From contig NZ_JXAK01000049.1 of assembly GCF_000829455.1 (NCBI RefSeq), positions 1 to 54,948 on the forward strand: 54,948 bases of DNA. The letters are read 5' to 3'. The notes below the pieces were generated by a model. It was given only the letters and a program-made list of their open reading frames with translations, had not been told where the DNA came from and searched no databases. This DNA is from Gordoniibacillus kamchatkensis (GTDB lineage: Bacteria; Bacillota; Bacilli; Paenibacillales; NBRC-103111). Shown here piece after piece: positions 27,259 to 35,400 of the stretch (its first letter is position 1; every line of letters starts with the position of its first letter). The position numbers were made by a program, and so were the translations under genes.

Positions 27259-27741
27259 ATGTATAAGCTGCTGCTTTTCCCGCTTATGGCCGTCTGCTTC
27301 TTCGCACTTTACGCTTTGCAAACCGACGAAGAGCTGGCGATGTTTACGTTATTCCACGGCAAACGAGCGCTGAATTACGCTGTGCATGCCGCAGCTCAAC
27401 AAAGCGATATGGACAAGCTGGCCGACGGAGTGCGTTCGATCGATCCGATTCGGGCGCAAGCCGCCGCACGCGATTACTTGCGAGCGAACTTGCGGCTGGA
27501 TGCGAACAACGATCCGCTTCCCGGTACGCTTTTGCGCAATAGGGTTGAGTGGCTTGATTGGGCCGTCATTAACGAAAACAATTCGTTTCCTTACACTTAT
27601 ACGAATAATCTCTATGGTTACTCGGTCACTCTGCATAAACCCGGCGTAGTGGCGATCGTTCGACTACAGTTCCCTCGCAGCTATACGGTGCTGCAGCCGA
27701 TTGCTTGGACGATTAAGGCGGCCGCGGAAATAACGTACTAG
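27259..27741 (+). CDS. TadE-like pseudopilin candidate 2
   Basis: Protein of 160 aa; AAGGAGG overlaps the previous stop and lies 10 nt before ATG 27259. An N-terminal hydrophobic helix (residues 3-20) is followed by an Ala-rich helix (KRALNYAVHAAAQQ) and a polar domain ending in a short hydrophobic stretch. TadE/TadG-like proteins often show a similar Ala-rich helix. Last gene of the operon; its stop codon lies inside the 15-bp inverted repeat at 27739-27805. Substrate or partner unknown. Confidence 0.55.
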   Translation: MYKLLLFPLMAVCFFALYALQTDEELAMFTLFHGKRALNYAVHAAAQQSDMDKLADGVRSIDPIRAQAAARDYLRANLRLDANNDPLPGTLLRNRVEWLDWAVINENNSFPYTYTNNLYGYSVTLHKPGVVAIVRLQFPRSYTVLQPIAWTIKAAAEITY

Positions 27742-27805
27742 GCGTTAAGCTGGAGGTGTAATGTAGAGCAACGTGCAGGGCATCTCACAGCCAGCTTAAC
27801 GCCTA
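27739..27805. repeat. 15-bp perfect inverted repeat including the operon's last stop codon
   Basis: TAGGCGTTAAGCTGG (27739-27753) and CCAGCTTAACGCCTA (27791-27805) are perfect inverted copies with a 37-nt loop. The first arm starts with the TAG stop. No T-run follows directly. It may act as a 3' stabiliser or a terminator with unusual ending. Confidence 0.7.
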
Positions 27806-27875
27806 GCGGCTTTGCATTTTCGCTTCGTGAGCGTTAATGTAAAGAGAGAGTATCCGGTACTGTACGGGAAAGGGC

Positions 27876-28757
27876 GTGTCGTACGTGAGCGAGCGTCAGC
27901 ATCGGCGATTAGCCGCGAACGTTGCAGGGTCATTCTATGTTAATTCGGCTTGCATCGACTGCGATACGTGTCGTCAGCTGGCGCCGGACGTATTTCGCGA
28001 AGCTGGCGGATATTCCGCGGTAGCAAAGCAGCCGGGCAGCGATAGCGAGCGTCGGCAGGCGCTCCAAGCGCTCCTTAGCTGTCCGACGAATGCGATCGTG
28101 TGCGAGGAGAAGTCGGGGACGGCGGAAGTGATGGAGGACTTTCCGCTAAGACTGGATGAAGGCCTTTACTATTGCGGTTTCACTTCACCCAAATCGTATG
28201 GAGGCAGCTCCTACTTGCTTCTTCGCCCGGATGGAAATTGGCTCATTGACGCGCCGCGTTACGTGCCTCACCTCGTACGGCGGTTCGAGCAGATGGGCGG
28301 CGTCGGCACGATATTCCTGACGCACCGGGACGATGTAGCGGATGCGCAGCTTTACGCCGAACGATTCGGCGCGAAACGAATCATTCATGCACTTGAGCGA
28401 TCGGCCCAGCCGGAAGCCGAGCATTTCATCGAAGGTGTGGCGGATGTGCAATGGGACGCGGATACGAAAATTATCGTCGTTCCCGGTCATACGCGGGGCT
28501 CGATGGTACTGTTATATCGGAGCCGGTACTTGTTCACCGGCGATCATCTCGCCTGGGATCGGGAACGAGGGATGCTAACGGCTTTTGACGATTTCTGCTG
28601 GTATTCGTGGGAAGAGCAGGGCAAATCGATGGAACGGTTAGCGGCAGAAACGTTTGAGTGGGTGCTGCCCGGTCACGGAAAACGGGTACATCTTACCGCA
28701 GATGCAATGAACCGGGCCATGCGACGTCTTGTTGAGGAGATGCGGAGCGGGGCTTAA
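27876..28757 (+). CDS. ferredoxin / metallo-beta-lactamase fold fusion protein
   Basis: Protein of 293 aa, GTG start at 27876 (27885 is an alternative). An N-terminal single 4Fe-4S ferredoxin-like domain has Cys26, Cys29, Cys32 and Cys69 followed by Pro. It is joined to an MBL-fold domain from about residue 90. The zinc motif is altered: THRDDVADA stands in place of HxHxDH, while VVPGHTRGS, FTGDHLAW and VLPGHG are kept. Such fusions are known in bacteria and plants but have no settled function; a redox-linked hydrolase is a fair guess. It stands alone, between the Tad operon and the M24 peptidase. Confidence 0.85.
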   Translation: MSYVSERQHRRLAANVAGSFYVNSACIDCDTCRQLAPDVFREAGGYSAVAKQPGSDSERRQALQALLSCPTNAIVCEEKSGTAEVMEDFPLRLDEGLYYCGFTSPKSYGGSSYLLLRPDGNWLIDAPRYVPHLVRRFEQMGGVGTIFLTHRDDVADAQLYAERFGAKRIIHALERSAQPEAEHFIEGVADVQWDADTKIIVVPGHTRGSMVLLYRSRYLFTGDHLAWDRERGMLTAFDDFCWYSWEEQGKSMERLAAETFEWVLPGHGKRVHLTADAMNRAMRRLVEEMRSGA

Positions 28758-28805
28758 GGAGCTTGGAGCTTAGTTGATACACGAAGAAAGGGCGATTGAA
28801 CGGCG

Positions 28806-30014
28806 ATGACGGAGCAAAATAACGAAACGGCCGAAATGTACCGCGAGCGTTGGGTAAGGCTGCAGAAGAAGATGCGGGACAAAGGGATCGACGCATTTCT
28901 GGCGACGCAAAACGTGGACATCTATTATTTGACCGGCTCGATGCAGACCGGATATGCGTTCGTACCCGCGGCGGGCGATCCGGCGCTGTTCGTCCGGCGC
29001 AGTGTCACTCGCGCTATGACGGAAGCGAAAACGGACGTCGTGCCGCTCGCTTCGCTGCGCACGTTCGCATCCGAACTGAGCGCACGTTACCCGGCCCTCT
29101 TTGCTGCCGGATCCGTTACGCTGGCTACCGAATTTGATGTGCTGCCGGTACAGGCGTATATGCGGCTGCAAAGTGCTTTTCCCGGGGTGACTTGGACGGA
29201 CGGCTCCTTGCTCATTCGGGAAACGCGCATGATCAAGTCGGCCCCCGAGCTGAAGCTCATTCGCCAAGCGGCTGCAGTTATCGATACGGCGTTCGAGGCG
29301 GGAGTTGCTGCGCTTCATGAAGGAATGACGGAGCTGGAGCTCATGGCCGCGATCGAGCATTCGATCCGGCGCAAAGGCCATCTCGGCCTTATGCGGATGC
29401 GAGGCTACAATCAGGAGCTCATTACCGGCATGGTTGGAGCGGGGGCGGCTGCGGCGCTGCCCACGTATTTTGACGGTCCCGCTGGAGGCGAAGGATTGAG
29501 CGCCGCCGCGCCGCAAAGCTCCGGACGGCGTCGGATTGGCCGCGGCGAGCCGATCCTGATCGATATCGGCTGCTGTATCGAAGGCTATGTCATCGATCAG
29601 ACGCGCACTGCCGTCATCGGCGAATTGCCGGATGACCTTGCGAGTGCTTACGAGCAAGCGGAACAAGTGCTGCGCCGCACGGAAGAACGGCTGAAGCCGG
29701 GTACCATATGCGAAGATCTTTATGCAGCGGCGCTAAAGCAGGTGAAGGAAGCCGGGCTCAGCGATCATTTCATGGGCTACGGCTCCGATCAGGTCAAATT
29801 TCTCGGACACGGGATCGGCCTTGAAATCGATGAGCTTCCCGTACTCGCCAAAAGCTTCACGTATCCGCTCGAGCCCGGCATTGTCATCGCCATCGAACCG
29901 AAGTTTACGTTCCCCGGACGCGGTGTCGTCGGCATCGAGAACAGCTATGCGATTACGGAGAACGGCTATGAGCAGCTAACTCGTTCGCGGGAAGGGCTCA
30001 TTCGTCTCCCCTAG
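28806..30014 (+). CDS. M24-family metallopeptidase (Xaa-Pro aminopeptidase-like)
   Basis: Protein of 402 aa: a creatinase-type N-terminal domain (residues 1-150) followed by the pita-bread catalytic domain. The metal ligands are visible: Asp253 and Asp264 (LIDIGCCIEGYVIDQTRT), His in FLGHGIGLEIDELP, Glu in VIAIEPKFTFPG and Glu in VVGIENSYAITENG. Family members cleave N-terminal residues before proline or act on small amides; the substrate is not determined. The ribosome site before ATG 28806 is weak (AAAGGG). It converges with clpP. Cytosolic, no signal sequence. Confidence 0.92.
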   Translation: MTEQNNETAEMYRERWVRLQKKMRDKGIDAFLATQNVDIYYLTGSMQTGYAFVPAAGDPALFVRRSVTRAMTEAKTDVVPLASLRTFASELSARYPALFAAGSVTLATEFDVLPVQAYMRLQSAFPGVTWTDGSLLIRETRMIKSAPELKLIRQAAAVIDTAFEAGVAALHEGMTELELMAAIEHSIRRKGHLGLMRMRGYNQELITGMVGAGAAAALPTYFDGPAGGEGLSAAAPQSSGRRRIGRGEPILIDIGCCIEGYVIDQTRTAVIGELPDDLASAYEQAEQVLRRTEERLKPGTICEDLYAAALKQVKEAGLSDHFMGYGSDQVKFLGHGIGLEIDELPVLAKSFTYPLEPGIVIAIEPKFTFPGRGVVGIENSYAITENGYEQLTRSREGLIRLP

Positions 30015-30110
30015 CTGCTCAATACGCGTAAAATCCGGGCATGCTGTCCGCAGCATAGAGGCGGAGGTCGCGTTGCGGCGCAGCATGGTACGGTCGAAGC
30101 TCGTGCCCAT

Positions 30111-30140
30111 AAAAAATGGCCGACTTGCCGATGTCGGGCC
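30111..30140 (-). terminator. intrinsic terminator of clpP
   Basis: Read on the minus strand: GGCCCGAC (30140-30133), loop, GTCGGCC (30124-30118), then A and six T (30116-30111). One bulged base. It lies just after the clpP stop. Confidence 0.75.
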
Positions 30141-30155
30141 GCCGGCCAATGCGTC

Positions 30156-30737
30156 TTATATTTTCTGGATCACTTTGTCTACAATTCCATACGCTTTCGC
30201 CTCTTCGGCGGACATGTAGTAGTCGCGGTCCGTATCCTGCTCCACTTTTTCCAGTGGCTGGCCGGACGTTCTGGCGATAATTTCGTTGAGTTGCCTGCGT
30301 GTCTTGATGATCCAGTCGGCGCGAATTTTGATGTCGGCTGCCTGCCCTTGGGCCCCGCCCCAAGGCTGATGGATCATAATCTCCGAGTTCGGCAAAGCGA
30401 AGCGCTTGCCCGGCGCGCCCGACGTCAATATGACAGCTCCCATGGAAGCGGCCATGCCGACGCATATTGTGGATACATCCGGCTTGATGAAATTCATCGT
30501 ATCGATGATGGCCATGCCGGCTACCGTTGAGCCACCGGGGGAGTTCACGTAGAGCGAGATGTCTTTCTCCGGGTCGTCCGCCGCGAGAAACAGCAGCTGA
30601 GCGACAATGGCATTGGCTGTATGGTCGTTAATCTCCGTCCCGACGAAAATAATGCGGTCTTTCAGCAGCCGCGAATAAATGTCGTACGAGCGCTCGCCGC
30701 GCCCTGTCGATTCGACCACAATCGGTACAAAGCTCAT
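30156..30737 (-). CDS. clpP: ATP-dependent Clp protease proteolytic subunit
   Basis: Protein of 193 aa, exact family length, start ATG 30737 after GAGGAGG. The serine-protease triad is complete: Ser98 (GMAASMGAV), His123 (MIHQPWGG) and Asp172 (DTDRDYYM). ClpP forms two heptameric rings that degrade unfolded or tagged proteins delivered by ClpX/ClpC. The gene is third in a minus-strand unit after an ArsR-like regulator and a 77-aa protein, not beside trigger factor or clpX. This context suggests a second, conditionally expressed ClpP; a single-copy clpP cannot be excluded from this window. Confidence 0.95.
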   Translation of the reverse strand: MSFVPIVVESTGRGERSYDIYSRLLKDRIIFVGTEINDHTANAIVAQLLFLAADDPEKDISLYVNSPGGSTVAGMAIIDTMNFIKPDVSTICVGMAASMGAVILTSGAPGKRFALPNSEIMIHQPWGGAQGQAADIKIRADWIIKTRRQLNEIIARTSGQPLEKVEQDTDRDYYMSAEEAKAYGIVDKVIQKI

Positions 30738-30767
30738 TGGTAATACCTCCTCATATTATAATGACGA

Positions 30768-31001
30768 TCAAGCGGCCATGCTGCGTACCGTATCCTGCCA
30801 AGCCCGTGAGGGAAGGCGCCCGAAGCCGGAAGATACTTTCACGATATGGACGGTCGGCTGATCCGGTGTTTCGCTGCCGGGAAGCAGCGGCAGCGTGACC
30901 TGTTCCCACACGTGCTCGCCGGCTCCGCCGGCCGCAGCCGATTTGCGGCGAAACGATTCCAAATCGATGACGTTGTCTTTGCGTTCTTTTTCTTCACTCA
31001 T
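30768..31001 (-). CDS. 77-aa protein of unknown function between arsR-like gene and clpP
   Basis: Start ATG 31001, with GGAGAG about 10 nt upstream inside the end of the regulator gene; GTG 31010, overlapping the regulator stop, is the alternative. The product begins MSEEKERKDNVIDLESFRRK, charged and soluble, and has no recognisable domain. It sits 5 nt after the regulator stop and 30 nt before clpP, so all three are probably cotranscribed. An adaptor or substrate role with ClpP would be a guess. Confidence 0.6.
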   Translation of the reverse strand: MSEEKERKDNVIDLESFRRKSAAAGGAGEHVWEQVTLPLLPGSETPDQPTVHIVKVSSGFGRLPSRAWQDTVRSMAA

Positions 31002-31006
31002 CGCTC

Positions 31007-31609
31007 TCACTCTCCTGCATCCGGTTTCGGATATACGGTTAGCACAGCCTGATAAAGGATTTTTTCTTTGTCACCAGTGGAACCGGCTGCAGCGTACTTG
31101 CGGACGATCGCCTGAACGGCCGCCACATATTCCTCGATAAAAGCGGCCCGCTGCGTTTCGTCGCCGAGCGGCACTTGCAGTTCCAGCGCAGCGCTCGGCA
31201 CCTGCTCGGCGGCGTCGGACCTCTCCATTAGCAGCAGCGCATCCTGCTTTACTCGCTCCGCCGTCCGGATCAAATGAGCCAGAGCACCTTGATCCTTCAG
31301 CTTTTGCAGCGTCTCCGGCTTCATGCTGAGCGCTTCCGCCAGCACAAATGTTTTGGCAACGGCTTGATACAGCACCTCTACCAGATTACGCACTTGGCGT
31401 GTCCCGGTTCGCCTGACTAGCCCGACTTTCTCCAACGCCTTCAAATGGTAGTTGATACGCTGCGGCGTCTCGCCCAGCATCCGCGCCACCTCGGCGGCAG
31501 ACGCCGGTTCGACGAGGCGGGCCGCAATTTCGCCGCGCAGCGGATTGAGCAGCACGAGAGCCTGCTCGGGAGCTTCGACCCGGTATGTTTCCTGGATGTC
31601 GTGAACCAT
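31007..31609 (-). CDS. ArsR-type winged-helix transcription regulator with C-terminal domain
   Basis: Protein of 200 aa. ATG 31609 follows AGGAGG, which decides it over the in-frame codon at 31642. The winged helix-turn-helix occupies residues about 10-75 (AAEVARMLGETPQRINYHLK then ALEKVGLV). A long helical C-terminal part (about 80-195) is not a standard metal site and has no Cys cluster, so the signal is unknown. The palindrome at 31652-31673 lies at its own promoter, consistent with autoregulation. Likely regulator of the 77-aa protein and clpP encoded downstream. Confidence 0.8.
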   Translation of the reverse strand: MVHDIQETYRVEAPEQALVLLNPLRGEIAARLVEPASAAEVARMLGETPQRINYHLKALEKVGLVRRTGTRQVRNLVEVLYQAVAKTFVLAEALSMKPETLQKLKDQGALAHLIRTAERVKQDALLLMERSDAAEQVPSAALELQVPLGDETQRAAFIEEYVAAVQAIVRKYAAAGSTGDKEKILYQAVLTVYPKPDAGE

Positions 31610-31641
31610 CTGTGAGCCTCCTCGCGTATGGCTACAGTACA

Positions 31642-31673
31642 ATTATATGTTACGTAAAAACATTTTATTACGT
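31642..31673 (-). promoter_or_regulatory. promoter -10 and dyad operator of the arsR-like operon
   Basis: On the minus strand, TATAAT occupies 31647-31642. Just upstream is the inverted repeat ACGTAA (31652-31657) N10 TTACGT (31668-31673). A symmetric site between -35 and -10 is a typical position for repression by a winged-helix dimer. Confidence 0.55.
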
Positions 31674-31727
31674 TGGGCTTGAAATGTCAAACGGCATTGG
31701 CCCAGTGAGATGATCGCCAACAAATAT

Positions 31728-31780
31728 GTTTTGAAGTATGCAAAAAAAGTTTTGAAGTAGACAAATAAAGTTTTGAAGTA
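31728..31780 (+). repeat. three direct repeats of GTTTTGAAGTA at 21-bp period
   Basis: Identical 11-mers at 31728-31738, 31749-31759 and 31770-31780: starts are exactly 21 bp apart, two helical turns. The spacers differ. Such phasing suggests a binding array for a regulator on one DNA face, in the region between the divergent arsR-like gene and the mannanase gene. Confidence 0.75.
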
Positions 31781-31863
31781 AGGTTTGTATGTTAGTTTAT
31801 ATGCAGAAATGGATACCATTCAGACGCAAAACAGCACGTAAGTTTTGAGTTCTAATTCAACAT

Positions 31864-31886
31864 TGCCCTTACCACATGGTATGGGC
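31864..31886 (+). terminator. short hairpin in the AT-rich intergenic region
   Basis: GCCCTTACC (31864-31872) can pair with GGTATGGGC (31877-31885 or so) with a mismatch, followed by ATTTATCGTTTT. Possibly a terminator of a short transcript. Weak. Confidence 0.35.
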
Positions 31887-31906
31887 ATTTATCGTTTTAA
31901 GGACGG

Positions 31907-32053
31907 GTGAGGATAATCATTGACCCTCAAACACCTGTAAATATGGTTCGAAATATTGATTGGATGATTGAAGAGAGATTTTTAGATACTCGGCCTGGTT
32001 TAGACGATGATTTGGTGGAGAACATTTGGAAACTGTTCATAAAATATAAATAG
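31907..32053 (+). CDS. small acidic protein, 48 codons (tentative)
   Basis: GTG 31907 with AAGGAC 5 nt upstream opens a frame ending at TAG 32051-32053. The product contains NMVRNIDWMIEERFLDTRPG and ends LVENIWKLFIKYK, an acidic, helix-prone sequence with no recognised family. Composition is AT-rich like its surroundings. It is the only sizeable ORF with a plausible site in this 730-bp gap. It could be chance. Confidence 0.35.
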   Translation: MRIIIDPQTPVNMVRNIDWMIEERFLDTRPGLDDDLVENIWKLFIKYK

Positions 32054-32327
32054 AAGATAGAGCTTCAATGCCATTTCGTTCATCACACCCTCCGGCTAGT
32101 TAGCAATAATGTCATTTTAAAAGATACAACAATCGAAAATGTATGACAAAACAAAAAAAACGAATGGTATGTTAGGTTAAAAAACAAAAAAAGTTATTAA
32201 TAATAATTTTACAAAACATAAAATTATATACAAACACTAGAAAATGTTTTTATTTTAGGTATAATAAATAGCGAACATAGTTAGTTTCGGTTTGTCGAAA
32301 TTACATATCTAGAGGAGGGCTGACAAC
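32054..32327. other. AT-rich 5' region of the mannanase gene
   Basis: Very AT-rich. A good -10 (TATAAT, 32260-32265) lies 148 nt before the mannanase ATG and 62 nt before the 15-codon leader ORF, but no matching -35 is visible. No gene seen. Confidence 0.4.
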
Positions 32328-32375
32328 GTGTACTCAAATGAAAAAGCACAATATCTACAAAACAGAAATTCATGA
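32328..32375 (+). CDS. 15-codon leader ORF upstream of the mannanase gene (tentative)
   Basis: GTG 32328 lies 8 nt after AGAGGAGGG, a strong ribosome site with nothing else to serve. The frame encodes a 15-residue peptide (starts MYSNEKAQYL) ending at TGA 32373-32375, 38 nt before the mannanase ATG. It may set translation or transcription of the mannanase gene. Not a known leader peptide. Confidence 0.4.
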   Translation: MYSNEKAQYLQNRNS

Positions 32376-32413
32376 ATGACACAAAATGACTAATCGTAAA
32401 AGGAGGTTAAAGA

Positions 32414-35400
32414 ATGAACAGGAAACCCAGATGGTTGACGTACTTACTTGCAGCAGTCATAGCCGTTACACCTTTTTCTCCCATTATGGCATCGTCAGGC
32501 GGAACTCAACCCATAGGATCCCCCTTGTTCAGTGATATGAAAGGACACTGGGCAGAAAGCCGTATAGAAAAATGGACTTCGCAAAGAGTTGTAAGCGGTT
32601 ACCCGGACAACGCCTTTCATCCTGATGAAAAAATTACGAGGGCTGAATTTGTTACCTTACTCAACAAATTGTTCGGCTTTTATGTAAAGTCGGAGCAACA
32701 TTTTTCCGATGTCGATGCCGGCAGTTGGTATGCTGACCAACTATCACTTGCCCGACAGGCCGGTTATTTTGATGGATATCCGGGTAACAAAGCGCAAGCT
32801 AATGATTACCTTACCCGTCAAGATGCAGTAACGCTACTGACTCGTGTATTTTCCCTTAATCCGTCACGAAAGGATTCAAATACAACCGAATTTAAAGATG
32901 CAGATGAAATTGCAGCTTACGCGCGTAGTTCGGTGAATGCGCTTGCAAAATGGATTGATGGATACGAGGACGGGACCTTTCGCCCTAGAGGTACGATTAC
33001 TCGTGCTGAAACGGTTAAACTCATCGACAGCTTGGTTTCCAGCTTTTATAACAAGGAAGGCGACATCGAGGGGGGAATCATCGACGGCAATGTTGTCATC
33101 AATAAAGAAGGCGTAGTCCTTAAGAATGCTCGTATTCTAGGCAATCTGTACCTCGCGGCAGGGATCGGCAACGGTGAGGTTACGCTGCAGGGAACCAAGG
33201 TAAAGGGAATCACGTTCGTGGAAGGTGGCGGCCCCAATACAATCATCTTCAATGACTCTGAACTTGACGAAGTTTATGTGAATCGCAAAGAAGGTGAGGT
33301 TCGGGTACTTGCGTCGGGTGATACTCAAATATCCCAAATTACCGTCGATAAATCCTCCAAGCTTGAACTTAGCTCAGGAACGAAAGTTGATTCGGTTCAG
33401 CTGAACAAACCGACGATACTTACAGTGGCGGAAGGGGCCGAAATCAAAGCAATGGACGTGGCAGCCGCCGCTTCCGGCACTTCCATTTCCAGTCGCGGAA
33501 CAATCGTGAAAGCGAACATTGAGGCTGAGGGGGTAACGATCAACGGAACTGCTGTCCCAGCGGGCCAATTGACCGTCACAAAGGGGGAGGTAAAGCCGTT
33601 CCAACCGAATCCCACGCAAATGCCGGCCCAATCCAGTGGCTCCTCCTCCAGCACGGAAACATCGGTTAGAAGTGTCGATCTCGCCGATGCACGGGCAACT
33701 GCGGAGACAAGATCGTTGTTCGCTTATCTGAATGACGTTCGAGGTAGGGAGATATTATTCGGACAACAGCATGCGACTACGGAAGGCATCTCGATTACCG
33801 CGAAAGATGGAACTCAATCCGATGTGATGAATGCCGTTGGCGATTTCCCAGGCATGTTCGGATGGGATACCTTGAGCCTGGAAGGTTACGAAAAACCGGG
33901 CATGGTCGGTGCTTCCCAGCAGCAAAACCGCGATAATCTGATCGCTGTCATGAAATCGGCCTACGAGAAGGGAGGTGTGCTCACGCTCAGCTCCCACATG
34001 CCGAACTTCGTCACCGGCGGCAGTTTCTATGATACAAAAGGTATGGTAATCTCACACATCCTTCCAGGGGGGGATAAGCAAGCACAGTACAATCAGTTCC
34101 TCGATATGGTCGCTGACTTTGCCAACAACCTCAAGGATGATAACGGCAAGCTTATCCCGGTCATTTTCCGGCCTTTCCACGAACAGAATGGCGGCTGGTT
34201 CTGGTGGGGGGCGCCATACAGGACGAAAGATCAATATAAGGAGATTTACCGTTATACCGTTGAATACCTGCGTGATAAGAAGGGGGTACACAATTTCCTC
34301 TATGCCTTCTCGCCGGGCAGCCCGTTCAACGAGACGAATGACGTGTACCTGGAGACGTATCCTGGGGACGATTACGTTGATATTCTCGGCTTCGACACAT
34401 ACTATGACGGCAAAACCCCCGGCTGGTTCGACGCTGTGGTAAAGGATGCGAAGCTAATCTCCAAGCTGGCGGATTCGAAGGGAAAAGCAGCGGCCTTCAC
34501 GGAATTCGGTTATTCGAATGTGAAACCGACCGGGACCCAGGATTTACAATTTTTCACGAAGCTGCTAAATGCGCTCAAATCGGATCCGGATTCGAGACGG
34601 ATGGCTTATATGCTGACATGGGCTAATTTCAATACGGATTCGATTTTCGTTCCGTATAAGAATGCGCCGGGACTCGGTGATCATGAGCTTCTGCCGAATT
34701 TCACGGCATACTACAACGATCCGTACACGGCTTTCAGTAAAGAGGTGAAGGCGGACCAGCCGTATAGCCGGCAGGTTATAACGACCGGGGAAAGGCCGTT
34801 CCTGCACATCACATCTCCGACGGCAAATGAAACCATTCCTGCGACAAGGTCAACCACAATACGCGCGCGTGTATTAAACCAGAACGTGGAACGTGTCACT
34901 TTCCGAATAGGCGAGAATGGAATGGAAACCGGCATGAAGGCAGATGAGGAAGGATTCTATTATACAGCCGATTGGACGCCGGGGCCATCGCTTGACGAAA
35001 AGGGAACGAGCTTAACGGTAACCTCATATGCGAAGGACGGCTCCAAACTGTCGCAAACGATCCGAGTTTTTATCAGCGATGTACCGCCTAACTCCGACCC
35101 TCATGTTGTGGATACATTCGAAACGTATATGGGAAGCAATGATCTGCTGGATGCAGCCTATAGCGCTCAAGGTGATTTGAACACAATTACGCTCGATGCC
35201 GACCATAAGTACAACGGGAAGTATGGCTTGAAACTGGCTTATAACGTGAACGGTCAAGGTTATACCGGCGAAGTGAAGAACATGAACAATGTCGACTGGT
35301 CGGACGCCAATAAGCTGAAGTTCTGGCTGCAGCCCGATGGTAGCGGTCAGAAGCTGGTGATTCAAGTGAATGCCAGTGGTATCTCGTTCGAAGCGTATCC

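Noticed and set aside
30738-30770. Promoter directly before clpP (TATAAT on the minus strand)
   Set aside because: A start from it would fall inside the clpP ribosome site and no -35 is present; cotranscription with the upstream genes is more likely.
31728-31780. A CRISPR array
   Set aside because: Repeats are only 11 bp with 10-bp spacers and three copies; far too small, and no cas genes are in the window.
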